A stretch of 64,000 bases of DNA, from contig NZ_CP036319.1 of assembly GCF_007752935.1 (NCBI RefSeq), positions 4,878,501-4,942,500 of the forward strand. The letters are read 5' to 3'. The first letter of the stretch is position 1. Each line of letters opens with the position of its first letter. Both the position numbers and the translations under genes were made by a program. This document shows, piece by piece, positions 37,408 through 47,013 of this stretch. The notes beneath the pieces are model-generated. The model did not search any database. It was not told where the DNA came from and saw only the letters and a program-made list of their open reading frames with translations. The stretch comes from Crateriforma conspicua. GTDB lineage: Bacteria > Planctomycetota > Planctomycetia > Pirellulales > Pirellulaceae.

Positions 37408-40400
37408 CTATGATTCGGCGGGAATGCGGTAAAGAAGCGCATACAGGGTTGGCACCATGACCATGGTCAGCAAAGTCCCGACGATCAGTCCGAAGAAGAT
37501 CGTCACCGCCAGTGCAACCCAAAACACGTCCTGAAGCATTGGCAGCACGCCCAGCACGGTCGTTCCTGCGGCGTTCACCACTGGACTTAGACGCGAGACG
37601 GCTGCTTCGACGACTGCATTATAGGGTTTCAAACCGCGGCTGAGGTTGGCGTTCACTTCATCTAACAAAACAACCACATTCTTAATCATCATTCCTGACA
37701 GACTCATCGCCCCGAGCAAGGCGATAAAGCCGAACGGCGTTTGGGTCATCAACAGCCCACCGGTAATCCCGATCATCACAAAGGGGATCACTCCGATGCA
37801 AATCAACATTGGTCGGAAACTGTTGAACAACGCCACCAAAATGAACAACATCACGACCACCGCCGGGACGATGCCGGGCACCAGAGCTTCCTGTGACTGT
37901 TTCGCACTCCAGTATTCGCCGTCCCAATCCAGTCGATATCCGGGCGGCAAATCGATCGCATTGAATTTTTCCAACATCGCATTTCGCAGCGTCGGCGCGG
38001 TCACGCCGTTGGGCGAACACTGAACCGTGATGGCCCGACGTCGATCCCACCGCCAAATGATCGGGTCTTCCCACGGCATGTCGACACCGTCAATGATCTG
38101 CGAAACTGGAACCGCCTTGGTCGACAACCGTGGCGTCACGTGCAGCTCATCCAGAGACGTCGCGGATGATTCACGTTCGGATTGAATGTTTCGCGCCAGG
38201 ATCGGGATCAGGCTATCGTCTTCACGGTATTGCCCGATCACCACACCATCGGATGATCGCTTCAGCACGCGTGCCAGTTCTTCGCGTGAGACCCCCGCCC
38301 ATCGCGCACGCTCCTGATTCAACTGTGGCTGTAAAGCCAAGACGCGTTGTCGCCAATTGACGCGGACTTCCTTGGCCAACGGCGTCTCGCGCAAGACATT
38401 CGCCCCGGCTTCGGCCAGTCGCCGCAAGGTTGCCGGATCCGCGTTGGCCGGTCCGCTGAACCGGGCTTCGACCTTCCAATCGTCAAAAGCGCCCACCGCG
38501 TATTTGCGCACTCGAACCATCGCTTCGGGTACGTTGACTTTGACCCAAGCGTCGGTATCGCCGACCAGCTGATTCACTCCGTCAAGTGACTTGGTGTTGA
38601 TGATGATCTGGCCATACGACGTGTAGGGGTCTTCGGCACTGACCGGCAAATAAAATCGTGGTGGCCCTTTCCCGACGAATGTGCTGACCGATGCGGTGGC
38701 GTCATGTTGCTGCAGGAACTTTTCGATCCGCTCCAGACCGGCGCTGGTTTCTTCAATTCGTGTTCCCTGGGGTGCCCAGTAGTCGACCATCACCTGCAAG
38801 CGACTGGAATCGGGGAAATACAACTGCGGTACCCAGCGAAAGCCCACCACAGATGCCAACAACAACCCGACCATCCCGCCCAAAAATAGAATGCGAAAAC
38901 GAATGGCCCACGACAGCACGCCACGAAAGTATTGATATAGCTTTCCCTGATATGGGTCGCCGGTAGCCTGCCCCGGTTTGGGGCCCGGCAACATCGCGAT
39001 GCACAACAACGGCGCAACGGTTTGACAGAAAACCCAACTGAGCACCAAAGAGATTGCCACCACCGTGAACAGGCTTCCCGCGTATTCACCGGTGTCGTAA
39101 CTGGACGCAAAGATCGGATAAAACGCCATGCAGGCCACGACGGTCGCGCCCAACAGTGGCAGCGCCGGACCGTTTGCCGCTTCGATCGCCGCTTCCACCC
39201 GATCCCGCCCCTGCGCAATGCGCACCATGATCCCGTCGGTCACCACGATCGCATTGTCGACCATCATGCCCATGGCGATGATCAATGCGCCGAGTGAAAT
39301 TCGGTGCAAATCGATTCCCATGATCGACATCACGATGAACGTACCAAGAATCGGAAACACCAACCCGCTGATGCCGATAATGATGCCCGGACGAATGCCC
39401 ATGGTGACGGCCAACAAGATCAGCACGATCGCCACCGCTTCCAACAAACTGATCATGAAGGCGCGAATCGATTCGCTGACCTGGTCTGATTGCCACGACA
39501 CCCGTTGGATATCGATACCGATCGGCAAATCCGACATCATTTCGTTGATCCTGTGATCAATCGCATTGCCCACATGGACGACGTTTTCACCGGCTCCCGG
39601 CGCAATGGCCAGCGCGATCGCCGGTCGGCCGTTGTGACGCATCAATTGCATCGGCGGATCGACATATCCCACCGATACCGATGCGAAGTCGCGAATGCGA
39701 AGAATTTCATCGCGCCCGACCACGGTCCCGGACACGGCTAAATCGGCGATGTCTTCGGGAGACGCAAATTCGCCCGTTGGTGTGACCCGAAAACGATTGC
39801 TTTCATGGTTCACGCTGCCAGCGTCGACCACCATGTTTTCCGATTGCAGCGTTCGGATCAGCTGTTCAGGCGTGATGTTCAACGCCGCCAACTGGTTGGT
39901 CGAAACGTCCACATAAATGCGTTTGTCCTGGACACCCCAGAAATCAACGCGTGCGACACCGGACACCACACTCAGTTCTTTCCGCATGTCTTTGACATAG
40001 CGTTCCAGTTCGGCGTAGCTGAATCCGTCGCTGCTGACGGCCAACAGGAACCCGAACACATAACCAAAGTCATCGCCGACTTTGGGCTTCCCGGCGCCCG
40101 GCGGCAACGACGGTTCCACGTCGGCCACTTTTTTTCGCAAGATGTCCCAGACTTGGGGCAGTCGTTCCGACCAATAATTGCTTTTGATGTCGACCTTGAT
40201 GATCGACAATCCGGGTCGAGAGTTCGAATAGACGTTCTTCAGCTCCGTCATCTCCTGGAGCTTGGTTTCGATGCGGTCGGTGATCTCCAATTCGACTTGT
40301 TCGGCACTGGCACCCGGATAGGTGGTCGTGATGACCGCTGTCTTCACGGAAAATTCCGGGTCTTCCAACTGCCCAAGCTGGAAGAAGCAAAACACGCCGC

Positions 40401-40470
40401 CGATGATCACCAACGCGACACCGAAATAGGCGATCGCTCGTTTTTCAATTGCGATAGCTGAAAGATTCAT
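37408..40470 (-). CDS. RND-family efflux pump permease (HAE1/AcrB-like)
   Basis: 1020 aa, twelve predicted membrane helices in two halves with large periplasmic loops. The N-terminus MNLSAIAIEKRAIAYFGVALVII, the TM4 proton-relay segment GMMVDNAIVVTDGI and the second-half SGMMIKNVVVLLDEVN helix are RND hallmarks. It should export small hydrophobic compounds together with the adaptor encoded 7 bp upstream; an outer-membrane channel gene is not seen nearby. Its frame is intact although the adaptor's is not. Confidence 0.94.
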   Translation of the reverse strand: MNLSAIAIEKRAIAYFGVALVIIGGVFCFFQLGQLEDPEFSVKTAVITTTYPGASAEQVELEITDRIETKLQEMTELKNVYSNSRPGLSIIKVDIKSNYWSERLPQVWDILRKKVADVEPSLPPGAGKPKVGDDFGYVFGFLLAVSSDGFSYAELERYVKDMRKELSVVSGVARVDFWGVQDKRIYVDVSTNQLAALNITPEQLIRTLQSENMVVDAGSVNHESNRFRVTPTGEFASPEDIADLAVSGTVVGRDEILRIRDFASVSVGYVDPPMQLMRHNGRPAIALAIAPGAGENVVHVGNAIDHRINEMMSDLPIGIDIQRVSWQSDQVSESIRAFMISLLEAVAIVLILLAVTMGIRPGIIIGISGLVFPILGTFIVMSIMGIDLHRISLGALIIAMGMMVDNAIVVTDGIMVRIAQGRDRVEAAIEAANGPALPLLGATVVACMAFYPIFASSYDTGEYAGSLFTVVAISLVLSWVFCQTVAPLLCIAMLPGPKPGQATGDPYQGKLYQYFRGVLSWAIRFRILFLGGMVGLLLASVVGFRWVPQLYFPDSSRLQVMVDYWAPQGTRIEETSAGLERIEKFLQQHDATASVSTFVGKGPPRFYLPVSAEDPYTSYGQIIINTKSLDGVNQLVGDTDAWVKVNVPEAMVRVRKYAVGAFDDWKVEARFSGPANADPATLRRLAEAGANVLRETPLAKEVRVNWRQRVLALQPQLNQERARWAGVSREELARVLKRSSDGVVIGQYREDDSLIPILARNIQSERESSATSLDELHVTPRLSTKAVPVSQIIDGVDMPWEDPIIWRWDRRRAITVQCSPNGVTAPTLRNAMLEKFNAIDLPPGYRLDWDGEYWSAKQSQEALVPGIVPAVVVMLFILVALFNSFRPMLICIGVIPFVMIGITGGLLMTQTPFGFIALLGAMSLSGMMIKNVVVLLDEVNANLSRGLKPYNAVVEAAVSRLSPVVNAAGTTVLGVLPMLQDVFWVALAVTIFFGLIVGTLLTMVMVPTLYALLYRIPAES

Positions 40471-40477
40471 GACGTCC

Positions 40478-41760
40478 TCAGCTTCCCGCCTGCAGTAACT
40501 TCACTTGCTGGCCTTCACGCAACGAATGCACGCCCGCGGTGACCACCCAGCTGCCTTCCTTGATCCCGTCGGCGACGACCGTTAACCCGTCGGCCATCAG
40601 CCGCAAGACTTCGACTTCCTGTCGCGAAACAGTTTTCGACGACTCGTCCACGATCCAAACGGAACTTTGATCATTCCCCTCGGCGGCAAACACCGCACCG
40701 GCCGGCACGATCAATCCATCGTCGACTTGGTCGACGTCAATCAACCCTTGGACGGTGGCCGCCATGCCGGGCAGGATTGAAAGGTCATCCGGTTGATCCA
40801 ACTGGACCGTTACCGGATAGGTGCGCGTGACTTGAGACGCTTCGCTGCCGATCTTCGTGACCTCGCAATCGAATTCTTTGCCGGTGAAGGCGTCGAAACG
40901 ACAAACCACTTTCCGCAACTGAGGGACCAGGGTGATCAGACTTTCGGGAACCTGCACGGTGATCTCGATTTTGGAAAGATCGACCAGTCGGACGACAGGC
41001 TGCTTGGCTTGGACGGTTTGATAATTGTCGACGTAACGTGCCGCCACACGTCCGCTGAAAGGGGCTTTGAGCGTTGCATAATTCAGCTGGTTTTGCGCGC
41101 TAGCAACGGCAGCTTCCAACGCGCGAATTTCCGCCCGCTTGGCGTCCAAGTCCTCGGGACGAGCCCCTTTAATCCGATGTTCAATTCCTCCTTGACGCTG
41201 GCGACTTGTGCCGCATTTCGTTCTTGACGTGCCAGACTGCGATCGAAGTCTTCCTGGCTAGCGGCCTGTTCCTTGATCAATCGAATGTTCCGTTCGTGGG
41301 CGGAAATCGATTCACGGTGAAGGGCTTCGGCTTCCGCTAATGCGGCACGCAGCTTTTGAATTTCTTCCGGCCGCGCCCCGCGTTCCATCGCCAATAGGTT
41401 GGAACGCTCACGTGCCAAATTGCCTTCGGCCATCGCCAAAGCAGCTTGAAAATCCTGTGGCTCCAACGCACCAATGATGTCCCCTTGCTTGACCTCGGTC
41501 CCGACATCAACGGGCAAGTCCATCAACAGCCCGGAAACTTGGAATGACATTTCCACGTCCTGCTTTGCCGCGGCACGACCGGGAAACTGACGACCGGGCA
41601 TCGCGTGCTTGGATCCCACCTTGGCGGCTCGGACCGGACGGACCGGTTCAGGCAGCGTGTCAACTTCGCCGCAACCGCCGATCAACAAAAGCAGCATGGC
41701 GATCCCGGGGATGCGCCCCGATCGATGAATCATTGCGCAACGTAAATCTTGATCGTTCAT
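40478..41760 (-). CDS. RND periplasmic adaptor lipoprotein, reading frame interrupted
   Basis: The adaptor is split over two frames. The 5' part starts at the ATG at 41760 (ATGA overlap with the preceding gene), has a lipobox (LLLLIGGCG), PVRPVRAAKV, a lipoyl half-motif (GLLMDLPVDVGTEVKQGDIIGALEP) and coiled-coil start; it stays in register to NIGLKG. The 3' part resumes one frame back at ARPEDLDAKRAEIRALEAA and continues through LKAPFSGRVAARYVDN to the end at 40478. The switch lies at 41161-41175, where the frame-0 codons TTA AAG GGG form an A-AAG-GGG heptamer. This can be a 1-base loss, a sequencing error or -1 frameshifting. Rejoined, the protein is about 427 residues and complete. Confidence 0.85.
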
Positions 41761-43208
41761 TGTTCCCCCGCGGACGGATCGTCCAGTCGTACCATCAACC
41801 ATTGCTGAGTCGTTTCGTCGGCGAAATGAACCAGAACCGGTGCGGTGTCTTGCGTCAGGTTGTAGATGCCCGTCTCCATGATCGGGCGGTCCTTGTCGAC
41901 AACGGTCCAAGCGCACCGCTGCGACTCCTTGTCGGTCATCCCTTCGATTGTTTGGGTCACGTCCGTAGCGGTATTGTCCAGCGTCCCGGATATCACGCCT
42001 TGCTTGCTGATGACCAACTGTAAAAACAGCGTAGGCTCCGGTCCCGATTCTTGGCCGTCTGGCGCCAAAGCAAAGACACCCAAGGGCATCCACTCTTGTT
42101 CATCGACCGGCACTTGATCGGCCGATGCAGCGATCGATTCGGCCTGCGCCGCGTATTCGGCTTCGGTCGCGATCGGTTCGCCCTCGTAATAGACCGAACC
42201 ATCGTCGTAGTACAGATTTTCGCCGTAGTTGTAGTACAGCGGTTCGGTCCACCCGTAGTTGACCCAAGTGGACACGCCGCCCCAAGCCGCCCAGCGGAAC
42301 GGGCGCGTGATGGCCCAAGTTCCCCACAGCGGATGTTCCGACCAGAAGTCTCGGATCGGCGTATCATCGATCTGGTCGCGAATCTCCTCGCGTCGGTCCA
42401 TGCGGTTCTGCAACCGTTCGTCTCGGTCGGCGATTCGATCGGGTCGGTTGCCATGCCCGGGTCGGTCTCCTGCACCGGGTCGGTCTCCTGCACCGGGTCG
42501 GTCTCCTGCACCGGGTCGGTCGGCGGTGGAGGGACGATTGGCCGAGTCACGCAGAAACTCCGCCGCTGCTCCGCCAGCAACACCTCCGGCAATCCCGGCG
42601 GCCAAGTTGCCGGCTCGATCTCCGACCTGGTTTCCGGGCCGCGAACCGGGACGACCACCACCGGTCGACGGACCGATATCTAAAAAGTCTTGCAAATCGC
42701 CCACGCTGGGACGGGTCGCAACTCCGGGGCCGCCGGAACTGCCTGGTCGGCCGGATATCCCCGTCCCGCCTCCGGTTCCGGGTCGCGTCGGTGAACCAGG
42801 GCGTGATGGCAAATTGGGCCGCGCACCCGCGGCGGTAAGAGTCCCCGCGCTGGGGCGGTTTCCGATCGACGCCCCCGATGACAAGCCTCCGCCGACGCTG
42901 GGCCGTGTTCCCACACTGGGCTGTCGGCTGATCCCGGGTAATGAAAACCCGGGCGACGAAATTCCGGGTCGTGACATGCTGGGGACCGACGGCCTTGGCG
43001 ACGGACGACTGATCGACGGTGCGTGTCCGATCGACGGCCGGGCGCCGCTAAAGCCGCCACCGCTGAACCCGCCACTGCGCATCGCACCGCCGCTGCGCAT
43101 TCCACCACCACCGCGCATGCCGCCACCCCGACCGCCTCGGGCCAGAGCTTCGGCGGACGACAAGAGGCTGAGACCTAAAACAACCGGCCACATGAACTTG
43201 CATCGCAT
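41757..43208 (-). CDS. Exported Gly/Pro/Arg-rich protein of unknown function
   Basis: About 483 aa from the third of three adjacent ATGs (43208), which has GGAG 8 bp upstream. A signal peptide (KFMWPVVLGLSLLSSAEALA) is followed by about 260 residues of low-complexity Gly/Ser/Pro/Arg sequence, including RGGGMRGGGGMRSGG and repeated GDRPGA units. A glycine hinge (AAGIAGGVAGGAAAEF) comes before a folded C-terminal half: FWSEHPLWGTWAITRPFRWAAWGGVSTW, YYNYGENLYYDDGSVYYEG and a beta-rich tail. The DDGSVYYEG region recalls planctomycete exported proteins I cannot name. The ATGA overlap couples it to the RND adaptor, so it may be a periplasmic partner of that system. Confidence 0.75.
   Translation of the reverse strand: MRCKFMWPVVLGLSLLSSAEALARGGRGGGMRGGGGMRSGGAMRSGGFSGGGFSGARPSIGHAPSISRPSPRPSVPSMSRPGISSPGFSLPGISRQPSVGTRPSVGGGLSSGASIGNRPSAGTLTAAGARPNLPSRPGSPTRPGTGGGTGISGRPGSSGGPGVATRPSVGDLQDFLDIGPSTGGGRPGSRPGNQVGDRAGNLAAGIAGGVAGGAAAEFLRDSANRPSTADRPGAGDRPGAGDRPGAGDRPGHGNRPDRIADRDERLQNRMDRREEIRDQIDDTPIRDFWSEHPLWGTWAITRPFRWAAWGGVSTWVNYGWTEPLYYNYGENLYYDDGSVYYEGEPIATEAEYAAQAESIAASADQVPVDEQEWMPLGVFALAPDGQESGPEPTLFLQLVISKQGVISGTLDNTATDVTQTIEGMTDKESQRCAWTVVDKDRPIMETGIYNLTQDTAPVLVHFADETTQQWLMVRLDDPSAGEQ
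42458..42511. repeat. Three tandem 18-bp repeats inside the Gly/Pro-rich gene
   Basis: The unit CGGGTCGGTCTCCTGCAC occurs three times without mismatch (42458-42475, 42476-42493, 42494-42511) and then partially. On the coding minus strand it encodes a six-residue repeat of the GAGDRP type, in frame. Exact identity suggests recent slippage or expansion. Confidence 0.9.
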
Positions 43209-43336
43209 CATCATCACTCCACACGTCGGCTTGGTGATCCACTGGTGCGGCTTGGATGATGCAGTGAGCCCATGTTTTTTCAGGGACGTCGCCCGACCAC
43301 CAAACGACACGAGAAACGTTCTACTGTTGGAAATTT

Positions 43337-44236
43337 TCATTCGCTTACATCTCGACGATTCACGACGATCTCATCGACGTTGGGCAACAACTCGCCGGCA
43401 ACGGTTCGATCGACCGCTTGCCAAGTGAACGTGTCGTCATCGACGCGCCGCACAATGTTCGTCGAAGATGAACGGGTGCCGTCTGGCAACGTGCCGACCA
43501 AACGGATATGCCAAGCTTCGCCTTGACGGTGCCACATGCCTTGCCCAAAACCACCATCCGAATCGAACACCCATGATCGAATGGTCTTGTCAGCCGCGTC
43601 CCATCCGATGATCTGCATTCCAGCAAAGTCCACGTTGTCGCCGACGCTGATCGAGAACATCCGTGTCATGAAGCTTCGGTTCTTGGTCCAATTGCACGTG
43701 GTCACGACAGTCGCTTGGTCGTCATCATCGATCCAGGATCCGATCAACCATTCCAATTCTTTCAACCCTTCGTAGCCGGAGCTCGGCCGTTCAGTCACAA
43801 CCTCGCTGACTCGGTCCAGCAACCACCGACCGTCGCGTTTGACGTAGACAGCGGAATAGTGCGTCGACTCGGAGACGGAATCCTGTTGCAATAGCGTGGC
43901 CGACCCCTTTTCAATCGCCACGTTGGGCGAGACGAATTCGATCGACTCAGTGATGACGGACAGACGGACGTCTTTGATCTCCCGGAACGTCGCGGCGAAC
44001 TCTGCGCGGATGGCATCACGTCCGACAACTTGTTCGCCACTGTCCGGGTCGGTGTAGACGGCTTCGGGCGACCACAGTTGGGCAACCGCGTCGGCATCGT
44101 GTCGGTTGTAGGCATCCACATACGCCCTGACCATCTGACGAATCGCTGACTGTTCGGATGACTGGTCTGACCAAGCGAACGGACCAAGCCCGACGCAGCC
44201 CAGCATCAACGTCAATTTCAACAGGATCGACTTCAT
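43337..44236 (-). CDS. Exported SnoaL-like (SgcJ/EcaC-type) protein
   Basis: 299 aa from the ATG at 44236, which has AAAGAGG just upstream and begins a signal peptide (KSILLKLTLMLGCVGLGPFAWS). An earlier ATG at 44281 overlaps the previous stop by one base. Residues about 30-150 are a SnoaL/NTF2-like domain (AIRQMVRAYVDAYNRHDADAVAQLWSPEAVYTDPDSGEQVVGRDAI). Residues 160-295 are a second beta-rich domain (LKELEWLIGSWIDDD ... WDAADKTIRSWVFDSDGGFGQGMW). Such two-domain proteins are common in planctomycetes and have no assigned role. Adjacent to the ABM gene. Confidence 0.82.
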   Translation of the reverse strand: MKSILLKLTLMLGCVGLGPFAWSDQSSEQSAIRQMVRAYVDAYNRHDADAVAQLWSPEAVYTDPDSGEQVVGRDAIRAEFAATFREIKDVRLSVITESIEFVSPNVAIEKGSATLLQQDSVSESTHYSAVYVKRDGRWLLDRVSEVVTERPSSGYEGLKELEWLIGSWIDDDDQATVVTTCNWTKNRSFMTRMFSISVGDNVDFAGMQIIGWDAADKTIRSWVFDSDGGFGQGMWHRQGEAWHIRLVGTLPDGTRSSSTNIVRRVDDDTFTWQAVDRTVAGELLPNVDEIVVNRRDVSE

Positions 44237-44280
44237 CACTGCCTCTTTCATTGCGACAAGTGTTTCGGTTCCCACAGCCA

Positions 44281-44613
44281 TCAGCTCAGCCGCGAATTGA
44301 TTGCGGCCAGGACCGTTTCGATTCCGCCCAGGCGTTCCACACGTGTGACTTCCACTTCGGGCGGCTCGGTTGACATCTCGATGTATGGCAACAGTCGCCG
44401 AAACCGCTCGGATCGAAAGTGTTCATCCAAAGCGTCCCGACTGTCCCACTGCATCCAATAGGTGATCGCGTCGCCATCCTCGACCTCGCGGAACACGCGA
44501 CACTCCCGACATCCGCGAACACAGGCGGTGGGCCCGGTCAATCCCCAAAAGACGTCGATGAACTCGCCGCGCATCTCATGCGGCGCGACGACTCGCAAGA
44601 CGGCCTGGAACAT
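44281..44613 (-). CDS. Antibiotic biosynthesis monooxygenase (ABM) domain protein
   Basis: 110 aa from the ATG at 44613, with GGGAAGG 8 bp upstream; a longer frame exists but is not needed. A single dimeric alpha/beta-barrel ABM domain: VLRVVAPHEMRGEFIDVFW, CRECRVFREVEDGDAITYWMQWDSRDALDEHF. Family members oxidise quinols or degrade haem, or act in signalling. Cysteines in CVRGCRECRVF are typical of a planctomycete/proteobacterial subgroup. It is the first gene after a strong sigma-54-type promoter (44697-44712). Confidence 0.85.
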   Translation of the reverse strand: MFQAVLRVVAPHEMRGEFIDVFWGLTGPTACVRGCRECRVFREVEDGDAITYWMQWDSRDALDEHFRSERFRRLLPYIEMSTEPPEVEVTRVERLGGIETVLAAINSRLS

Positions 44614-44696
44614 GAACAAACCTTCCCCACTCGCACTCTTTGGTGAAATGCGCCGAATCCATACCTTGCGGACTCGTATGTAAGACGGCCCGCAAA

Positions 44697-44712
44697 AGCA
44701 CAGGCCGTGCCA
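44697..44712 (-). promoter_or_regulatory. Sigma-54 (-24/-12) promoter for the ABM operon
   Basis: On the minus strand TGGCACG-GCCT-GTGCT matches the consensus TGGCACG-N4-TTGCW at 11 of 12 defined positions, with GG and GC exactly 10 bp apart. Transcription would start near 44686, giving a leader of about 70 bases before the ABM start at 44613. The enhancer-binding activator gene ends 264 bp upstream. Confidence 0.7.
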
Positions 44713-44754
44713 CCAGACACCGGCGAAGACCGATTGCAATACAAACCAATGCTG

Positions 44755-44767
44755 ACAAACGGTTTGT
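44755..44767. promoter_or_regulatory. Candidate activator-binding dyad upstream of the sigma-54 promoter
   Basis: ACAAAC-G-GTTTGT, a perfect inverted repeat with one central base. It sits about 70-80 bp upstream of the predicted start site of the ABM operon, a usual distance for a sigma-54 activator site. No second copy was found next to the other sigma-54 promoters. Confidence 0.4.
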
Positions 44768-44976
44768 GGCGATCGCCTCCGTTCGATGCACCTCCATCAC
44801 AGCGTGAAAAACTTGGAGATCCCACCAAATACTGGAGACGTTCCGCTTCGTCTGCCCGTCTGCAACCACCGTTGCCTGACCACCGATCGACGCGACCACA
44901 CACCGCCCGACCAAAGACTCAAGAGGCGTCGGCATCGCAACACTGCAAAGAAAGAATGAACGAACCGAACGGGCGA

Positions 44977-47013
44977 CTACGAATCGTCCGATCGATTCCC
45001 TGGCCGACGAATGCCCAAGCGAGCCATCCGGGCCTCCAACGTCGTCGGCTTGACGTCCAACAGTTCGGCCGCGCCACCCTTGCCCCGAATCCGCCAGCCC
45101 GTTTCCTGCAAGACATCAAGGATCTGTTGCTTCTCCGACTCCTTCAACGATAGTCGTCGCGCCGGCCTTTCCGCGCCCCAGTCATCCATGACCAGATTGA
45201 GCGTATCGCCGTCGGTCAAGATCATCGCCCGCTCAATCGCGTTGCTTAACTCGCGGACATTGCCGGGCCAATCGTGACGCTGCAACCTCTGCATCGACTT
45301 TCGCGGAATGCTCTTGATCGTCTTGCCCATACGCCGGCCAAACGTTTCAACGAAAGACCAAGCCAACGACGGGATATCGTCGCGTCGCTCACGCAGCGGC
45401 GGAACTCGAATCGGGAAAACATTCAAACGATGGAAAAGGTCGGTGCGAAACTTTCCGTCTCGACTCGCCTGGTGTAGGTCGCGATTGGTCGCGGCGATAA
45501 TACGAACGTTCACGGACACCGAATCGGGGCTCCCCAAACGTTCGAACCTTCCGTCCTGCAAGACACGCAGTAGCTTGGCCTGCAATTCCAATGGGAACTC
45601 ACCGATCTCATCCAAAAACAGCGTGGATCCGTCGGCCAATTCGAAACGTCCGATCTGGGCTGATGCGGCACCCGTGTAAGCTCCGGCGACGCGACCGAAC
45701 AACTCACTTTCGATCAACGTTGCCGGCAGGGAAGCGCAATTCACCACGATCATCGGACTGCCGCTGCGGCTGCTAAGCTCATGAATCGCCTGTGCCAACA
45801 ACTCCTTGCCCGTCCCCGTTTCCCCGGTCAACAGCACGGGGGCATCGGTGGTCGCAACCCTTTCCACATCGGCCAACACTTTCAAAAGCGCATCGCTGCG
45901 TCCTACGATCTTTCCGTGGTGATGCCGCAAGACGGTCTGTTCTCGCAGATAGAGATTTTCCTGCTCCAACCGACGCCGCAGCTGTTCATTTTCTGCGATC
46001 TTGTCCCGCAAAGACATCTCGGTTCGTCGCCGCAAGAGCGATCCGGCGAACACTTCACCGATCAACTGAAGACGCAAGACCGTTTCGCGAGGCCACGAGC
46101 ATGGCTTTTCAATGAAGGCGAACGTCAAGCCGCCCAAAACCTGACCGCCGGCACGGAGCGGCACCGCAATGTTGGACTGAATCCCGTGCTCCCGACAGTA
46201 TCGTGCCTCTTGTTTGGCCTCAGGCGGAAGATCATCTGGAATCGATTTTGCAAAGACACAATTGCCTTCACCAAACTCGTTGATAAACCACGGCAACTGA
46301 GCCACTTCGAAGGCGCCGATCGGAAACCGCGGGCAACCTTCCACCGCATAGGAATGCGTCACATTGATGTATGCGTTGTCGTCGCCAAACTCGAAAAACG
46401 TGCAACGGTCGTTACCCAGAAATTGAACCAGAGATTTCAAACTTTCGTTGATCTGATCCTCGATCTGATCAATGGGCAAATTGATGAAACTAGCCGAAAG
46501 TGTGGAAAGCAATCGTTCAAAGCTCAACAGTTGCCACGGCATCGGTTCGGATTCGCGATCCGAACTTTGTTGAACATCAAGGTCCGCCACCCCACAAAGC
46601 ACGGCACCGTCGTGATCGCCGTACAATCTTGCCGCCGTCACGCATGCTTTCCGCGATCGATCGTCCAGGCCGTCAAAGCTGCAATAGAACTGGCACGACG
46701 CTTGGTCTCCTCGCAGCAACTGATCCAGATGACGCTTCACCTCATCCCAATCGGCGTGGGCAACGAATGATTCCGTCTGACGCCCCACGATCGCTTGAGG
46801 CTCAACGGACATCCACCGGCAAAACGCTTCGTTCACCGAACAAACGCGTCCGTTTCGGATAACAAAAAGCGGACTGCTGGCCTGTATGAACTGTGAACGA
46901 AGCCCTGACAACAGTCCCACGAACCGATCGTCAAGGTCGTTCTGCGCGTTCACCAATTTGCCGCCTGAATTGCACGTCGGAATGCGGATTGCGTTGTAGC
47001 CACTGCGACACAT
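44977..47013 (-). CDS. Sigma-54-dependent transcriptional activator with PAS and GAF sensors
   Basis: About 678 aa from the ATG at 47013; a GTG at 46953 (VNAQNDLDDRF) is an equally good start and would be 20 residues shorter. Order: PAS-like domain (FVIRNGRVCSVNEAFCRWMSV), GAF domain (about 160-330), coiled-coil linker (AENEQLRRRLEQENLYLRE), AAA+ domain with Walker A GETGTGKE, a GAYTGA loop (Tyr for the usual Phe of GAFTGA), Walker B LFLDEIGE, and a Fis-type helix-turn-helix (GKGGAAELLDVKPTTLEARMARLG). The GAF and HTH recall the FhlA/NorR group. Likely drives the -24/-12 promoters found in 44.7-54.8 kb. Confidence 0.93.
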   Translation of the reverse strand: MCRSGYNAIRIPTCNSGGKLVNAQNDLDDRFVGLLSGLRSQFIQASSPLFVIRNGRVCSVNEAFCRWMSVEPQAIVGRQTESFVAHADWDEVKRHLDQLLRGDQASCQFYCSFDGLDDRSRKACVTAARLYGDHDGAVLCGVADLDVQQSSDRESEPMPWQLLSFERLLSTLSASFINLPIDQIEDQINESLKSLVQFLGNDRCTFFEFGDDNAYINVTHSYAVEGCPRFPIGAFEVAQLPWFINEFGEGNCVFAKSIPDDLPPEAKQEARYCREHGIQSNIAVPLRAGGQVLGGLTFAFIEKPCSWPRETVLRLQLIGEVFAGSLLRRRTEMSLRDKIAENEQLRRRLEQENLYLREQTVLRHHHGKIVGRSDALLKVLADVERVATTDAPVLLTGETGTGKELLAQAIHELSSRSGSPMIVVNCASLPATLIESELFGRVAGAYTGAASAQIGRFELADGSTLFLDEIGEFPLELQAKLLRVLQDGRFERLGSPDSVSVNVRIIAATNRDLHQASRDGKFRTDLFHRLNVFPIRVPPLRERRDDIPSLAWSFVETFGRRMGKTIKSIPRKSMQRLQRHDWPGNVRELSNAIERAMILTDGDTLNLVMDDWGAERPARRLSLKESEKQQILDVLQETGWRIRGKGGAAELLDVKPTTLEARMARLGIRRPGNRSDDS

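Larger units (their letters stand above)
44614..44976. other. Regulatory region between sigma-54 activator gene and ABM gene
   Basis: 363 bp with no supported gene. It contains the -24/-12 promoter at 44697-44712 and, 43 bp further upstream, a perfect 6+6 dyad at 44755-44767. The end of the activator gene is at 44977. Confidence 0.6.
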
